Shown in pieces: positions 8,612-17,300 of a stretch of DNA of 64,000 nucleotides. Below the pieces are notes generated by a model. That model did not search any database. It was not told where the DNA came from and was given only the letters and a program-made list of their open reading frames with translations. Source of the stretch: an uncultured Acidobacteriota bacterium (lineage in GTDB: Bacteria > Acidobacteriota > UBA6911 > CAINFC01); NCBI GenBank assembly GCA_903847975.1, contig CAINFC010000006.1:186001-250000 (forward strand), written 5' to 3'. Position numbers and translations under genes: made by a program. How positions within the stretch are numbered: position 1 is the first letter of the stretch; each line of letters opens with the position of its first letter.

Positions 8612-9982
8612 ATGAAAAGTAAGGGATCCAGGGGCAAATTTGCCGAAATCCGGGTTGGGATTTTTGTCGTTATCTGCATTGCCATTCTGACCGTTGCCGT
8701 AATTTATATCAGCTCTGGATCGGGCATTTTCGGGCCTACCTTCCGGGCGGTTACCTACCTGCCCACCGTAGGGGGGCTGAAACCGGGTGCCCCGGTCCAG
8801 CTGGCCGGCGTGGAAGTAGGCACCGTCGTCAGCGTCGACATCCTGCGGCCGGAACTGGAGCCGCGCAATGAAACCAATCTGGCCATTTACCGGCACATGG
8901 AGCAGACACAGGATGAAATCGACAAGCGCCGTGCCAAGATCCCCGAAGCCGAACAGGAGCTTCGCAGCCTTGTGGAAAAGAGACAGCAGCTCCTCGATGC
9001 CCAAAAGGGGAGTGACGCATCCTTCAAATCCCTCCTGAACCGGATTAACGACCTCACGGAGGGGCTGGAAGCCAACCGAAACAAGATTTCGGACCTGGAG
9101 GGTGAACTGATCCAGCTGAGGGGCAGCATACAGAATGTCCAGGTGATCATGAAAATCGAACAGGCCTACCGGACCTGGCTGCGGCAGGATTCCGCTGTCG
9201 GCGTTGGTTCCATCGGTCTGCTTGGCGACAAATACATCGACATCTCTCTTGGTCGGTCGGATAAGCCGGTCGCGGAGAACGAACAGGGAATGGTGGTTAT
9301 CACCGGCAAAAAAGAGACGGATTTCCGGGAGCTGATCACGGGAATCGATGACGTGATCGGCAATTTCGGGGTGTTGTCGCAGCGTTTTAAAAATCTGACC
9401 AACAAGCTGGATGAGGGATCCATCGCCCAGTTCATCGGAGATCGCAGCTTCTACGACAACCTGAACGCCACTTTGCGTGAAACGGACCAGACTTTGCGCT
9501 CTTCCACGGAGCTGCTGCAGGATATTCGGGGCGGGAAGGGAACCGTCGGAAGGCTGATTGCCGAAGACAAACTCTATACCGACATCACACAGATTACCAG
9601 TAAGTCCAATGAGGTCCTTGGTAAAATCAACAGCGCCCAGGGGGTACTCGGCAAGCTGATCAATGAAGACCAGATTTACAGGAAAGCGGAATCGGTACTT
9701 AACTCCGCGGATGTCATTGCGGAGCGGATTAAAAACGGCGAAGGGACTCTGGGGAAACTGAGCAAGGATGAAGCTCTTTATGAAAAGACAAGAGCGACGC
9801 TCGATAAGCTCGCCTCGGTTATCGATGACATCGAACAGGGGAAGGGCACCATGGGCAAACTGATCAAGGATAAGAGCCTTTATGAAAACCTGAACCAGAC
9901 TTCTGCCGAACTGGTCAAGCTCCTTTACGACTTCCGGCAGGATCCCAAAAAGTACCTGACCATACGATTCCGTCTCTTTTAA
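8612..9982 (+). CDS. mlaD: MlaD-like MCE-domain protein with coiled-coil insert and 34-residue repeats
   Basis: A 456-residue protein with an N-terminal membrane anchor (residues about 14-34) and a periplasmic MCE domain. The MCE domain appears split. Residues 43-77 give GLKPGAPVQLAGVEVGTV, and residues 175-214 give the end part with GSIGLLGDKYIDISLG. Between them lies a charged helical stretch (about 80-172) with heptad-like spacing. The C-terminal part carries four tandem repeats with exact 34-residue period (Gly at 310, 344, 378, 412; pattern G-x-G-T/V-x-G-K/R-L, ending in Leu/Ile-Tyr) plus a degenerate copy near 269. MCE proteins form hexameric rings that carry lipids. GGAG lies 7 bases before the ATG. 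Encoded right after mlaF. Confidence 0.92.
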   Translation: MKSKGSRGKFAEIRVGIFVVICIAILTVAVIYISSGSGIFGPTFRAVTYLPTVGGLKPGAPVQLAGVEVGTVVSVDILRPELEPRNETNLAIYRHMEQTQDEIDKRRAKIPEAEQELRSLVEKRQQLLDAQKGSDASFKSLLNRINDLTEGLEANRNKISDLEGELIQLRGSIQNVQVIMKIEQAYRTWLRQDSAVGVGSIGLLGDKYIDISLGRSDKPVAENEQGMVVITGKKETDFRELITGIDDVIGNFGVLSQRFKNLTNKLDEGSIAQFIGDRSFYDNLNATLRETDQTLRSSTELLQDIRGGKGTVGRLIAEDKLYTDITQITSKSNEVLGKINSAQGVLGKLINEDQIYRKAESVLNSADVIAERIKNGEGTLGKLSKDEALYEKTRATLDKLASVIDDIEQGKGTMGKLIKDKSLYENLNQTSAELVKLLYDFRQDPKKYLTIRFRLF

Positions 9983-10057
9983 ATCGCTTTCGCACCTTGA
10001 CTTAATATTTTACATTACGATATTGATATTAATTATCCATAAACATTGATAATTTTG

Positions 10058-10086
10058 TTGACTTTTATCCTTTTACAGGTTACAGT
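10058..10086 (+). promoter_or_regulatory. Putative promoter of the TPR-amidase gene
   Basis: TTGACT at 10058-10063 and TACAGT at 10081-10086, with a 17-base spacer, lie in an AT-rich gap (9983-10092) unlike the GC-rich surroundings. The -10 ends 6 bases before the ATG at 10093, so the transcript would be leaderless if that ATG is used. Confidence 0.5.
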
Positions 10087-10092
10087 AGCTGC

Positions 10093-11601
10093 ATGGTTTT
10101 GCAGCAGCTTCATCAAGCAGCATTTTTAAGACATGTATTTCCCTTCCTGAAACAGTTCCGTCCTTTCTTTTTTATCTCATTTCTTCTGGTTTCTTTTTCT
10201 GCCGGCGCTCAAACCTGGGATCACAAGGCTTCCGCCAACCATTTCAAGCAGGCCACGAAGTGGCAGGAAGAGCTCCTGCGCGAGAAAAATCCTTCCAACC
10301 GCAAGCAGAACTATTTAAAGATCATCAAGGAGTTTGAGAGGGTATGGCTGAAAGATCCTCATTATTCCGGCTGCGACGATGCGATGTTTTACGCCGGACA
10401 GCTATGGAAAATGGCGGCGGAGAACTGTAAGGAAAAGCAGCTCTATAAAAAGTCGTTGGATCAGTTTAAAGCTCTCATCAAGGAATACCCGCAGTCCGAT
10501 TTCTCGGCCAGGGCCCAGCTCGAGATGATTCGGATTTTCTGTTTTCAGGGGCAGGCTGCGCCCGCCCGCGAACAGCTGGCCGCTCTATTGAAGCGCTATC
10601 CCAAATCCAAGGAAGCGGAAAAAGCCCGGCAGGCTGTAGCGGCACTCGATACAGCCAAGGCCACTCGTACCGGTAAAAGCGCCAAAAGCGACAGGAACGT
10701 GTCCATTACGGAGCAGGCGGCCTCCGTTCCGGCGGTAACGGAAAATCAGACGGCTGCCGGTTCCGTGCTGGTCACCACGATCCCCCCTTCGACTGCCAGG
10801 GAAAAGGAATCCGATATTTTACCTCCTCCCGAGCCGGCTCAGCCTCCGCGCCTGGGAGGACTCACCCTTACCCGAACGCTCGGCCTGAAGATCAACCGCG
10901 TGGTCCTTGACCCGGGCCACGGCGGACACGATACCGGTACGATCAGCAAATCGGGACTGATGGAAAAGGACCTGGTTCTCGATCTGGCCATTCGACTCAG
11001 GAGCTTTCTCCAGGAGCGCATGGGAATGGAAGTGATCCTGACGCGAGAGACGGATGTTTTTCTTCCCCTGGAAGAACGCACGGCTCTTGCCAACCGGAAC
11101 AAGGCAGACCTGTTCATCTCGATCCACGCCAACAGCAGCCGAAATTCGAAAATTAACGGAGTGGAAACCTTCTTTCTCAGCTGGGCTAACAGCAAAGAGG
11201 ATCAGGAGCTGGCCATCCGGGAAAATGCAGCGGCATCCAGCACGGTAGCCGACCTGCAGGACCTGGTTCGAAAAATTGCCAAAAATGAAAAAATCGGTGA
11301 ATCCAGGGAGCTGGCCTCCTATATCCAGGGAGACCTGATCAAGTATGTGGCCGGCTTTTCCCCGGGGGCCAAGGATCGGGGCGTGAAGCAGGCACCCTTT
11401 GTTGTCTTGATCGGTGCCTCCATGCCTTCCGTTCTGGCCGAGGTGTCCTTCCTGAGCAACCCGAAAGTTGCCTCACGACTATCGTCGGAGGATGCCAGGG
11501 AGCACCTGGCAGACGGGCTCTTTACCGGAATTGAAAGATATGTTTCCAGCCTGAGTCGCCAGGCTGGAAATTACCAGCGTACCCTGGAAACAGGCCCGTA
11601 G
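10093..11601 (+). CDS. TPR-containing N-acetylmuramoyl-L-alanine amidase
   Basis: A 502-residue exported amidase that cuts the peptide stem from peptidoglycan. A long N-terminal region ends in a hydrophobic signal segment with likely cleavage after AGA near residue 40. Residues about 70-185 form TPR-like repeats (YPQSDFSARAQLEM, RYPKSKEAEKARQAV), followed by a low-complexity linker to about 255. The Amidase_3 domain covers about 268-490: zinc ligands His276 (DPGHGGHD), Glu291 (MEKDL) and His345 (SIHANSS), with catalytic Glu450 (LAEVSFLSNP). The fused TPR part resembles periplasmic TPR amidases of other diderms. It has no ribosome-binding site; see the promoter just upstream. Confidence 0.93.
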   Translation: MVLQQLHQAAFLRHVFPFLKQFRPFFFISFLLVSFSAGAQTWDHKASANHFKQATKWQEELLREKNPSNRKQNYLKIIKEFERVWLKDPHYSGCDDAMFYAGQLWKMAAENCKEKQLYKKSLDQFKALIKEYPQSDFSARAQLEMIRIFCFQGQAAPAREQLAALLKRYPKSKEAEKARQAVAALDTAKATRTGKSAKSDRNVSITEQAASVPAVTENQTAAGSVLVTTIPPSTAREKESDILPPPEPAQPPRLGGLTLTRTLGLKINRVVLDPGHGGHDTGTISKSGLMEKDLVLDLAIRLRSFLQERMGMEVILTRETDVFLPLEERTALANRNKADLFISIHANSSRNSKINGVETFFLSWANSKEDQELAIRENAAASSTVADLQDLVRKIAKNEKIGESRELASYIQGDLIKYVAGFSPGAKDRGVKQAPFVVLIGASMPSVLAEVSFLSNPKVASRLSSEDAREHLADGLFTGIERYVSSLSRQAGNYQRTLETGP

Positions 11602-11692
11602 TCGCCAGAACACAGGCCGCAACCGAGGGCATTGAAGAGAAACGCCAAACCAGAGACTGCCCAATCAGAGGGATGAACATCGAGGAGCCAAT

Positions 11693-13045
11693 ATGGTCGA
11701 ACTGATGCAAAGGCGAAAGATTCTGCGCGACGGATTGGATGCTGCGGCCGGACTCACCTGGATGGCAATTGCTCCGCAGAGCAGAGCGTTAGGTGCCAAC
11801 GAGCGCCTGCGCCTGGGAATCATCGGGCTGCGCCAGCAGGGAACCGTCAACATGATGGATTTCTGCTCCGTGCCGGACGTTGAGATTGCGGCGCTTTGCG
11901 ATGTGGACGAATCGCAATTTGCCAAACCGCTCAAGGTCCTCTCCGATGCCGGACGGCCGAAGCCGGCTCTTTTCCGAGACCTTCGGAAGCTCCTGGAGCA
12001 GAAGGATATCCACGCCGTCAGCATCGCCACCCCGAACCATTGGCATTCCCTGGCTGCCATTTGGGCCTGCCAGGCGGGCAAGGACGTCCATGTCGAAAAG
12101 CCCGGCTCCCATAACCTGTTCGAAGGTCGCAAAATGGTGGAGGCGGCGCGCAAATACAATCGCATCGTACAACACGGCACGGAACAGCGCAGCTCCGCTA
12201 CCCAGCAGGCCGGAATCCGTTTCCTTCAGGAAGGCGGACTGGGAGAGATTTACATGGCCAAAGGTCTGTGCTACAAATGGCGGGATACCATTGGCCGTCT
12301 TCCGGAAGAACCCGTCCCCTCCGGTGTGGATTACGACCTCTGGCTTGGCCCTGCGCCCCGCCGGTCCTTTTCCCGCAACCGGTTTCATTACAACTGGCAT
12401 TGGCACTGGGAATACGGCAATGGAGACATCGGCAATCAGGGAGTCCACGAGCTGGACGTGGCCCGCTGGGGTCTGGGAGTCAAGCTTCCCGGCCGGATCA
12501 CTTCCGTCGGCAGCCATTTCATGTTTAACGATGACCAGGAAACCGCAAACTGGCAGATCGCTCTTTTTGAATTTCCGGATGCGATCGCTTCCGGGGACAA
12601 AAAGAAAGTTCTGCAATTCGAAGTCCGGCACTGGATGGGGAATCATGAAGCCTCCTTTTTTGCCGGACGGGAAAATGAAATCGGCAATACTTTCTACGGT
12701 ACCAAGGGATACATGACTATGACCGTCAACGGGTGGCAGACCTTCCTTGGCCAGGATCAGAAACCGGGCCCATCCGCCAAAGGGGAAGGAAACAACCGTT
12801 ACGCCCTGGACCACGCCCGGAATTTCATCGAGGCGGTGCGGAAGCGTGACAACGCGCTTCATTTTGGAGATATTGAGGAAGGCCACTACACCTGCGCCCT
12901 GATCCATCTGGCCAATGCCTCCCACCGCCTGAAGCGTTCTTTAATTTTCGACCCGGCAACCGAAACCTGTTCCGGCGACCCGGAAGCCGACCGAATGCTC
13001 GCTGGGTCCTACCGAAAGCCGTTCATCGTCCCGGAGCAGGTTTAA
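11693..13045 (+). CDS. Gfo/Idh/MocA-family oxidoreductase with Tat-like N-terminus
   Basis: A 450-residue NAD(P)-dependent oxidoreductase of the glucose-fructose oxidoreductase/inositol dehydrogenase superfamily. The N-terminus has MQRRKILRD followed by a weakly hydrophobic stretch, resembling a Tat signal. The Rossmann motif is the altered LGIIGLRQQG rather than GxGxxG, then ALCDVD and the active-site motif VEKPGSHN. The C-terminal half has the family beta-sheet domain, with GDIGNQGVHELDVARW. GAGGAG about 6 bases upstream supports the ATG. Such Tat-tagged members are common in planctomycetes and acidobacteria and probably act on sugars, but the substrate cannot be read from sequence. Confidence 0.9.
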   Translation: MVELMQRRKILRDGLDAAAGLTWMAIAPQSRALGANERLRLGIIGLRQQGTVNMMDFCSVPDVEIAALCDVDESQFAKPLKVLSDAGRPKPALFRDLRKLLEQKDIHAVSIATPNHWHSLAAIWACQAGKDVHVEKPGSHNLFEGRKMVEAARKYNRIVQHGTEQRSSATQQAGIRFLQEGGLGEIYMAKGLCYKWRDTIGRLPEEPVPSGVDYDLWLGPAPRRSFSRNRFHYNWHWHWEYGNGDIGNQGVHELDVARWGLGVKLPGRITSVGSHFMFNDDQETANWQIALFEFPDAIASGDKKKVLQFEVRHWMGNHEASFFAGRENEIGNTFYGTKGYMTMTVNGWQTFLGQDQKPGPSAKGEGNNRYALDHARNFIEAVRKRDNALHFGDIEEGHYTCALIHLANASHRLKRSLIFDPATETCSGDPEADRMLAGSYRKPFIVPEQV

Positions 13046-13066
13046 ATCCTTGGGGAAGGAAGAATT

Positions 13067-13107
13067 CGAGCTGCGGCAGGGTGACCGAAATACTCTGCCG
13101 CAGCTCG
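13067..13107. repeat. Perfect 13-bp inverted repeat (hairpin)
   Basis: Arms CGAGCTGCGGCAG (13067-13079) and its exact complement (13095-13107) enclose a 15-base loop, 21 bases after the oxidoreductase stop. No U-tract follows, so it may be an mRNA-stabilising or rho-independent-like end for the upstream gene. I see no gene in the rest of the gap 13046-13294. Confidence 0.7.
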
Positions 13108-13294
13108 ATCGGCATCCGAAATCCAAACGCCTGCAATTATCCCCGTCCGCATTTAACGGCGGCCTTCTTACCGGTTTTTCACCGATCTTTTCCAAGGACC
13201 TGTTTTCCTTCAAAGAAAAAAGGGTAAAATCTTTCCATGGCCGGGGACGGTTTGCCTTTGTGTTTCCGGTAAAGGGAAATGGTTTCGCCCGAAC

Positions 13295-14338
13295 ATGATT
13301 CGCATCGCCCAGTACAACAAATATATCGCCACGGGGATGGTTCTGGTATTCGCTCTGGGCATCCTTTATCTGGTCCGCATATTTTTCCTGGCTCTCTTCG
13401 GCGCCTATATTTTTTCCTTCCTTTTTTCTCCGGTTTACATTTACCTGGGCAAGAGGCTGCGCAGCGACCACCTGGCCGCCATGACCACCATCGTCATCAT
13501 CGGACTGCTCGCCATGCTGCCCCTTTTCCTGGCCACCTATACGGCTTTTCAGCAGGCCCTGGTTTTTCAGGATGAGCTGAATATGGATGACATCACCCGG
13601 CTGATGCAGAAAGTACATATTCCCCTCAACCTGCAGAAAGCGGTGCAGAAGCTGGTCATGGACCTGTCGGGAATTATTGCCGCATCCCTTCCGTCCATAT
13701 TCAACATTGCCTCACATGTGGTGATCTCCCTGTTCATCATGTTTGTAGCCATGTACAACATATTTTTGAAAATTCACTACGTCATTGCCCGCTCCCTGGA
13801 GTACCTGCCTTTTTCCCAGAAGAATGCCATATGGCTGGTCAGGCAGTTTGAGCAGATCAGCCGAGCGGTACTGATCGGACAGATCCTGATCTGCTGCCTT
13901 CAGGGGCTGCTGGGCGGGCTGGGCTTTTTTTTCCTGGGAATTCCCAATGGTGCCCTTTGGGGCATGGTCATGGCCGTTCTCAGCCTGGTGCCCATCCTTG
14001 GCACCTCCCTGATCTGGCTGCCCACATCGCTCTATTACCTGGCGCAGGACGACATGCTTCGAGGGATTGGATTGCTTCTCTGGGGCGGGATCGTCGTCAG
14101 CCACATCGACAACATCGTCCGCCCGATCCTGGGAAGCCGTCTCGGTAAAATCAACGGAATCGTCATGCTGGTCGGAGCTTTTGCCGGGCTTGATTTTTTC
14201 GGTATCGTGGGGGTGGTACTCGGACCGTTGCTGCTGGCCTTCTTTTTTGCGTTCCTCCAGGTCTACCGCCAGGAGTACCTGGGACATCCGGTTCCGATGT
14301 CCCGGGCCCAGATCCTGAGCTCCGGGGAAAGCCCCTAG
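13295..14338 (+). CDS. AI-2E family (PerM/YdiK-type) membrane protein
   Basis: A 347-residue polytopic inner-membrane protein of the AI-2E transporter family. It has two N-terminal hydrophobic pairs, a soluble segment with the family's amphipathic region (residues about 85-130), then five to six further helices. The C-terminal core holds GIPNGALWGMVMAVLSLVPI and the conserved HIDNIVRPILGSR and GLDFFGIVGVVLGPLL segments. Family members export small molecules (autoinducer-2, Na+/Li+ antiport or others); the substrate here is unknown. It is followed 25 bases later by the giant TPR gene. Confidence 0.92.
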   Translation: MIRIAQYNKYIATGMVLVFALGILYLVRIFFLALFGAYIFSFLFSPVYIYLGKRLRSDHLAAMTTIVIIGLLAMLPLFLATYTAFQQALVFQDELNMDDITRLMQKVHIPLNLQKAVQKLVMDLSGIIAASLPSIFNIASHVVISLFIMFVAMYNIFLKIHYVIARSLEYLPFSQKNAIWLVRQFEQISRAVLIGQILICCLQGLLGGLGFFFLGIPNGALWGMVMAVLSLVPILGTSLIWLPTSLYYLAQDDMLRGIGLLLWGGIVVSHIDNIVRPILGSRLGKINGIVMLVGAFAGLDFFGIVGVVLGPLLLAFFFAFLQVYRQEYLGHPVPMSRAQILSSGESP

Positions 14339-14363
14339 GAATCTCCCGGAAACGGACCCTCCC

Positions 14364-17300
14364 ATGGCCAAGTGGTTTTTATTTCTGTTCCTGACCGGCG
14401 CCGCCCTCACGCCAGCAACCATGACGTCTTCCGCGAACGCGCCGGAAGGAGCCGGAAAGGATCCTTTAGAAGAAATATTCTATCGGAAGGCCCTGTTGCT
14501 CGGTTCGGAGGCCCTGGTGCCGCGACCGACCCGCGAAGTTGTCGAGGGACTCAGGACCATCGTCCGGACGCCTTCCACCCGGCCAGAGTACCTGCGGATT
14601 CTTGCCGCTGAAGAAATTGCCCTGGAGGAAGTGGAATCCGCAGAAAACCATTTTCTGGCTTATGTGAAGGCCCTGGGAGAGAGTGAGGAGGCGCTTACCG
14701 GGCTGGCGGCCTTCTATGAGTCCCGCGGCAAAGTGGCGCAGCAGGTCCAGGCCCTGCGCCAGGCCATGATGAAAAGCTCCGGGAAAGAAATCGCCGGCAC
14801 GCCTCTGGCTCGCCGGGCGTCCTATTCCCTGGCTCAAAAAATCCTGAAGGTCATCGAATTTTCTCCTGTAGACGGGGTTTCGCGGCTGGATATTCTGAAT
14901 GATCTGGTGAGGCTTTACCCGAGCGACGCGGACGTCCAGAAAGAGATTCACCAGGAATGGATACGCCAAAAAGCGACCCGGGAGCTGCGCAGCGCTCTTG
15001 TCCTGTTCCGTCAGAAATTTCCGGAAGAAAAGGAGTATGCCGTCGGCCTGGAGGCGGAGGCCCTGGAGCTGGAAGGAACCCCGGATCAGGCCCGCTCTTT
15101 GCTGGAAAGCAGCTTTCAGCCCCTGTGGCCCGATTTTCTGCTGCGCAAGTATTCCCGGGCCATTCGCCGCGATCGTAACTATTGGAAGGAACGGATTTCC
15201 TCCCTGAGCCGCCGCCTTGAATCCGGCACCGGCGATACGGATGCCGCCGTTCGCCTGTTTTACGCTTTCCAGCAGGAAGGAAACCTCCTCCGTGCCTGCC
15301 AGGTGCTTAACCACATCTCCCGCACGAAGGAAAAGGCCTCGTCCGCCCGCGCCGCAAAGGGGGGGTGGCTGCCGGAGGAGCTGTACGTCTGGGGCATACT
15401 CTACAAGCATCTCGGCCACTACGATGAAGCGGCCGGGCACTTCTACAGCCTCTACAATCGGAATGCGCCGCCGGCCGTAAATGCATCCCCCTCCCTCTGG
15501 CCCAATCTGACCACCCAACCCGATCGCGAGGAAGCGCTCTACCAGCTGTTTGACACGCTGATCGAAGCCAACTCGCACTTTACCCGCATCGGATCCGGAA
15601 ACCTGGCCTATTTCAGCCAGCTGGCCTCCATGGACCGCCATCCGGGTCTGCTGAACGGAATCCTTTCCATCCTGCTTAATCGCACGGATCCCGGGCAGCA
15701 GTACCGGATGCAGGAAGAAAAGGCCACCGCCTACTTCAATGCGCGAAGAGCCGAATCGCTCTACCGGATTTTTCTTGTCGAATTTCCGAAGTCGGGCCGA
15801 ATTCCCATAATGCAGTGGCAGGTATTGCGACAGTATGCCAAATATGGAGCGCACGAAGCGATCCTCCGTCTGGGGGAGCAGTTCCTGCAGCGCTTCCCGG
15901 ATAAGATCAACGAAGCTGGGGGGGCTGGCATTCTGCTGTCCGACGCCTATCTGGCCTTGAACCGGAAAGAGGAAGCCTGGAAAACCTACGAAAGGCTTCT
16001 GGACCTCCTGGCCCGTCGAGGGGCACAGAAGCTTTTCCGGGACAAGGAAGACGCAAAACCCGGCCCCAGGGAGGAGCCGCCTTCGGCAGAGTCGTCGGAA
16101 GGCAACGAAGAGATGGCGGGAGACGGCAGCCGACCGATGCCGGATGAAAAAGAGGATTCTACAGCGGAAAACCGGGAAGCTACTCCCGTTGTGGATTACG
16201 AGTTCGTATTGCAGCGCTATATTTCCGCGCTGGCCGGCGCTAAGCTCATTCCCCAGGCCCTGACTCTTTTTCGGAGGGAAATCGAGCGCCATCCTCAGGA
16301 AGCCGGCCTCTACGAGCGCCTTTCCAGCTTTCTCGAACAGAACCGCCTGGACCAGGAGGTCGAAGCCGTTTACCTTCGGGCCATTCAGCAATTCAAAGAA
16401 GCCACCTGGTACAATCGCCTGGCCCGCTGGTACCTTCGAAGGAAGATGACGGACAAATTCCTGTCCCTCTCCCAGCAGCTGGTGGAGTCTCTCCCCGGCG
16501 ATCCGCTGGCAACCTATTTACGGGAAATACTAGAAAAAGATCCCGCAGGCAATCGGATTTACCTGCAGGTCAATCTCCTGGCCCTGCAACGCTTCCCTCA
16601 CAACCTGACTTTTGTTCGTAACCTGCTGCGCTACTACAGCAACCGCAGGGCGCTGGTCCCGGAATGGGAAAAGCTGACCCGCCGATATTTTTTCTTCGAT
16701 TCCGAAATTCAGAAGCTGTATCTGGGCGCTTTATCCTCTCAGAACCGGCTGGGTGCGATGACAGACAGCCTGGCGGAATCGGAGAAGCAGGAGGCCACTT
16801 CCGGTACGGACAAGGGATTCAGCCCTGCCGAGCGTGCCTTCCTGGGGAGCGCTCGCACCTGGAGATCCCGCTTTGAGGAGGCAGAAGCGGATCTCCGTCG
16901 CCTCGCCTCGGATTTTCCTGCCTATCCGGAATATACCCGGCAGCTCGTGGACCTGCAGCGGTCCCTGGGAGCCCGAAACGCACGTCATTACCAGGAAGCA
17001 GCGGGACGGGAGGAAAAATGGGCACGCCTTTTTCCCACCCAAAACGAGCGCTGGATCAAAGCGGGTGAGATCTGGGCCGATGCGGGAAGCCTGGACAAAG
17101 CGGTAGAACTGTGGAATCAGATCGCAGTGCGGCAGCCTCGCAATCCGGAGCGAATCGTCGACGCCGCCACTGTTTTCTGGGATTATTACCTGTTTGACCC
17201 GGCCGAAAAATGGATTCGCCAGTATCGAACTGCGGCCCGGCTCCCCGACGCTCTTTTTTACGAGATGGGCGCCATCCTGGAAAGCCGTGGGGAGAGGGAA

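Noticed and set aside
9997-10026. Second TTGACT (9997-10002) as a promoter for the amidase gene
   Set aside because: No good -10 box lies 16-18 bases downstream; the TTGACT at 10058 with TACAGT fits better.
13050-13298. An 82-codon frame in the gap before the AI-2E gene
   Set aside because: It runs through the perfect inverted repeat, has no family similarity and no ribosome-binding site.
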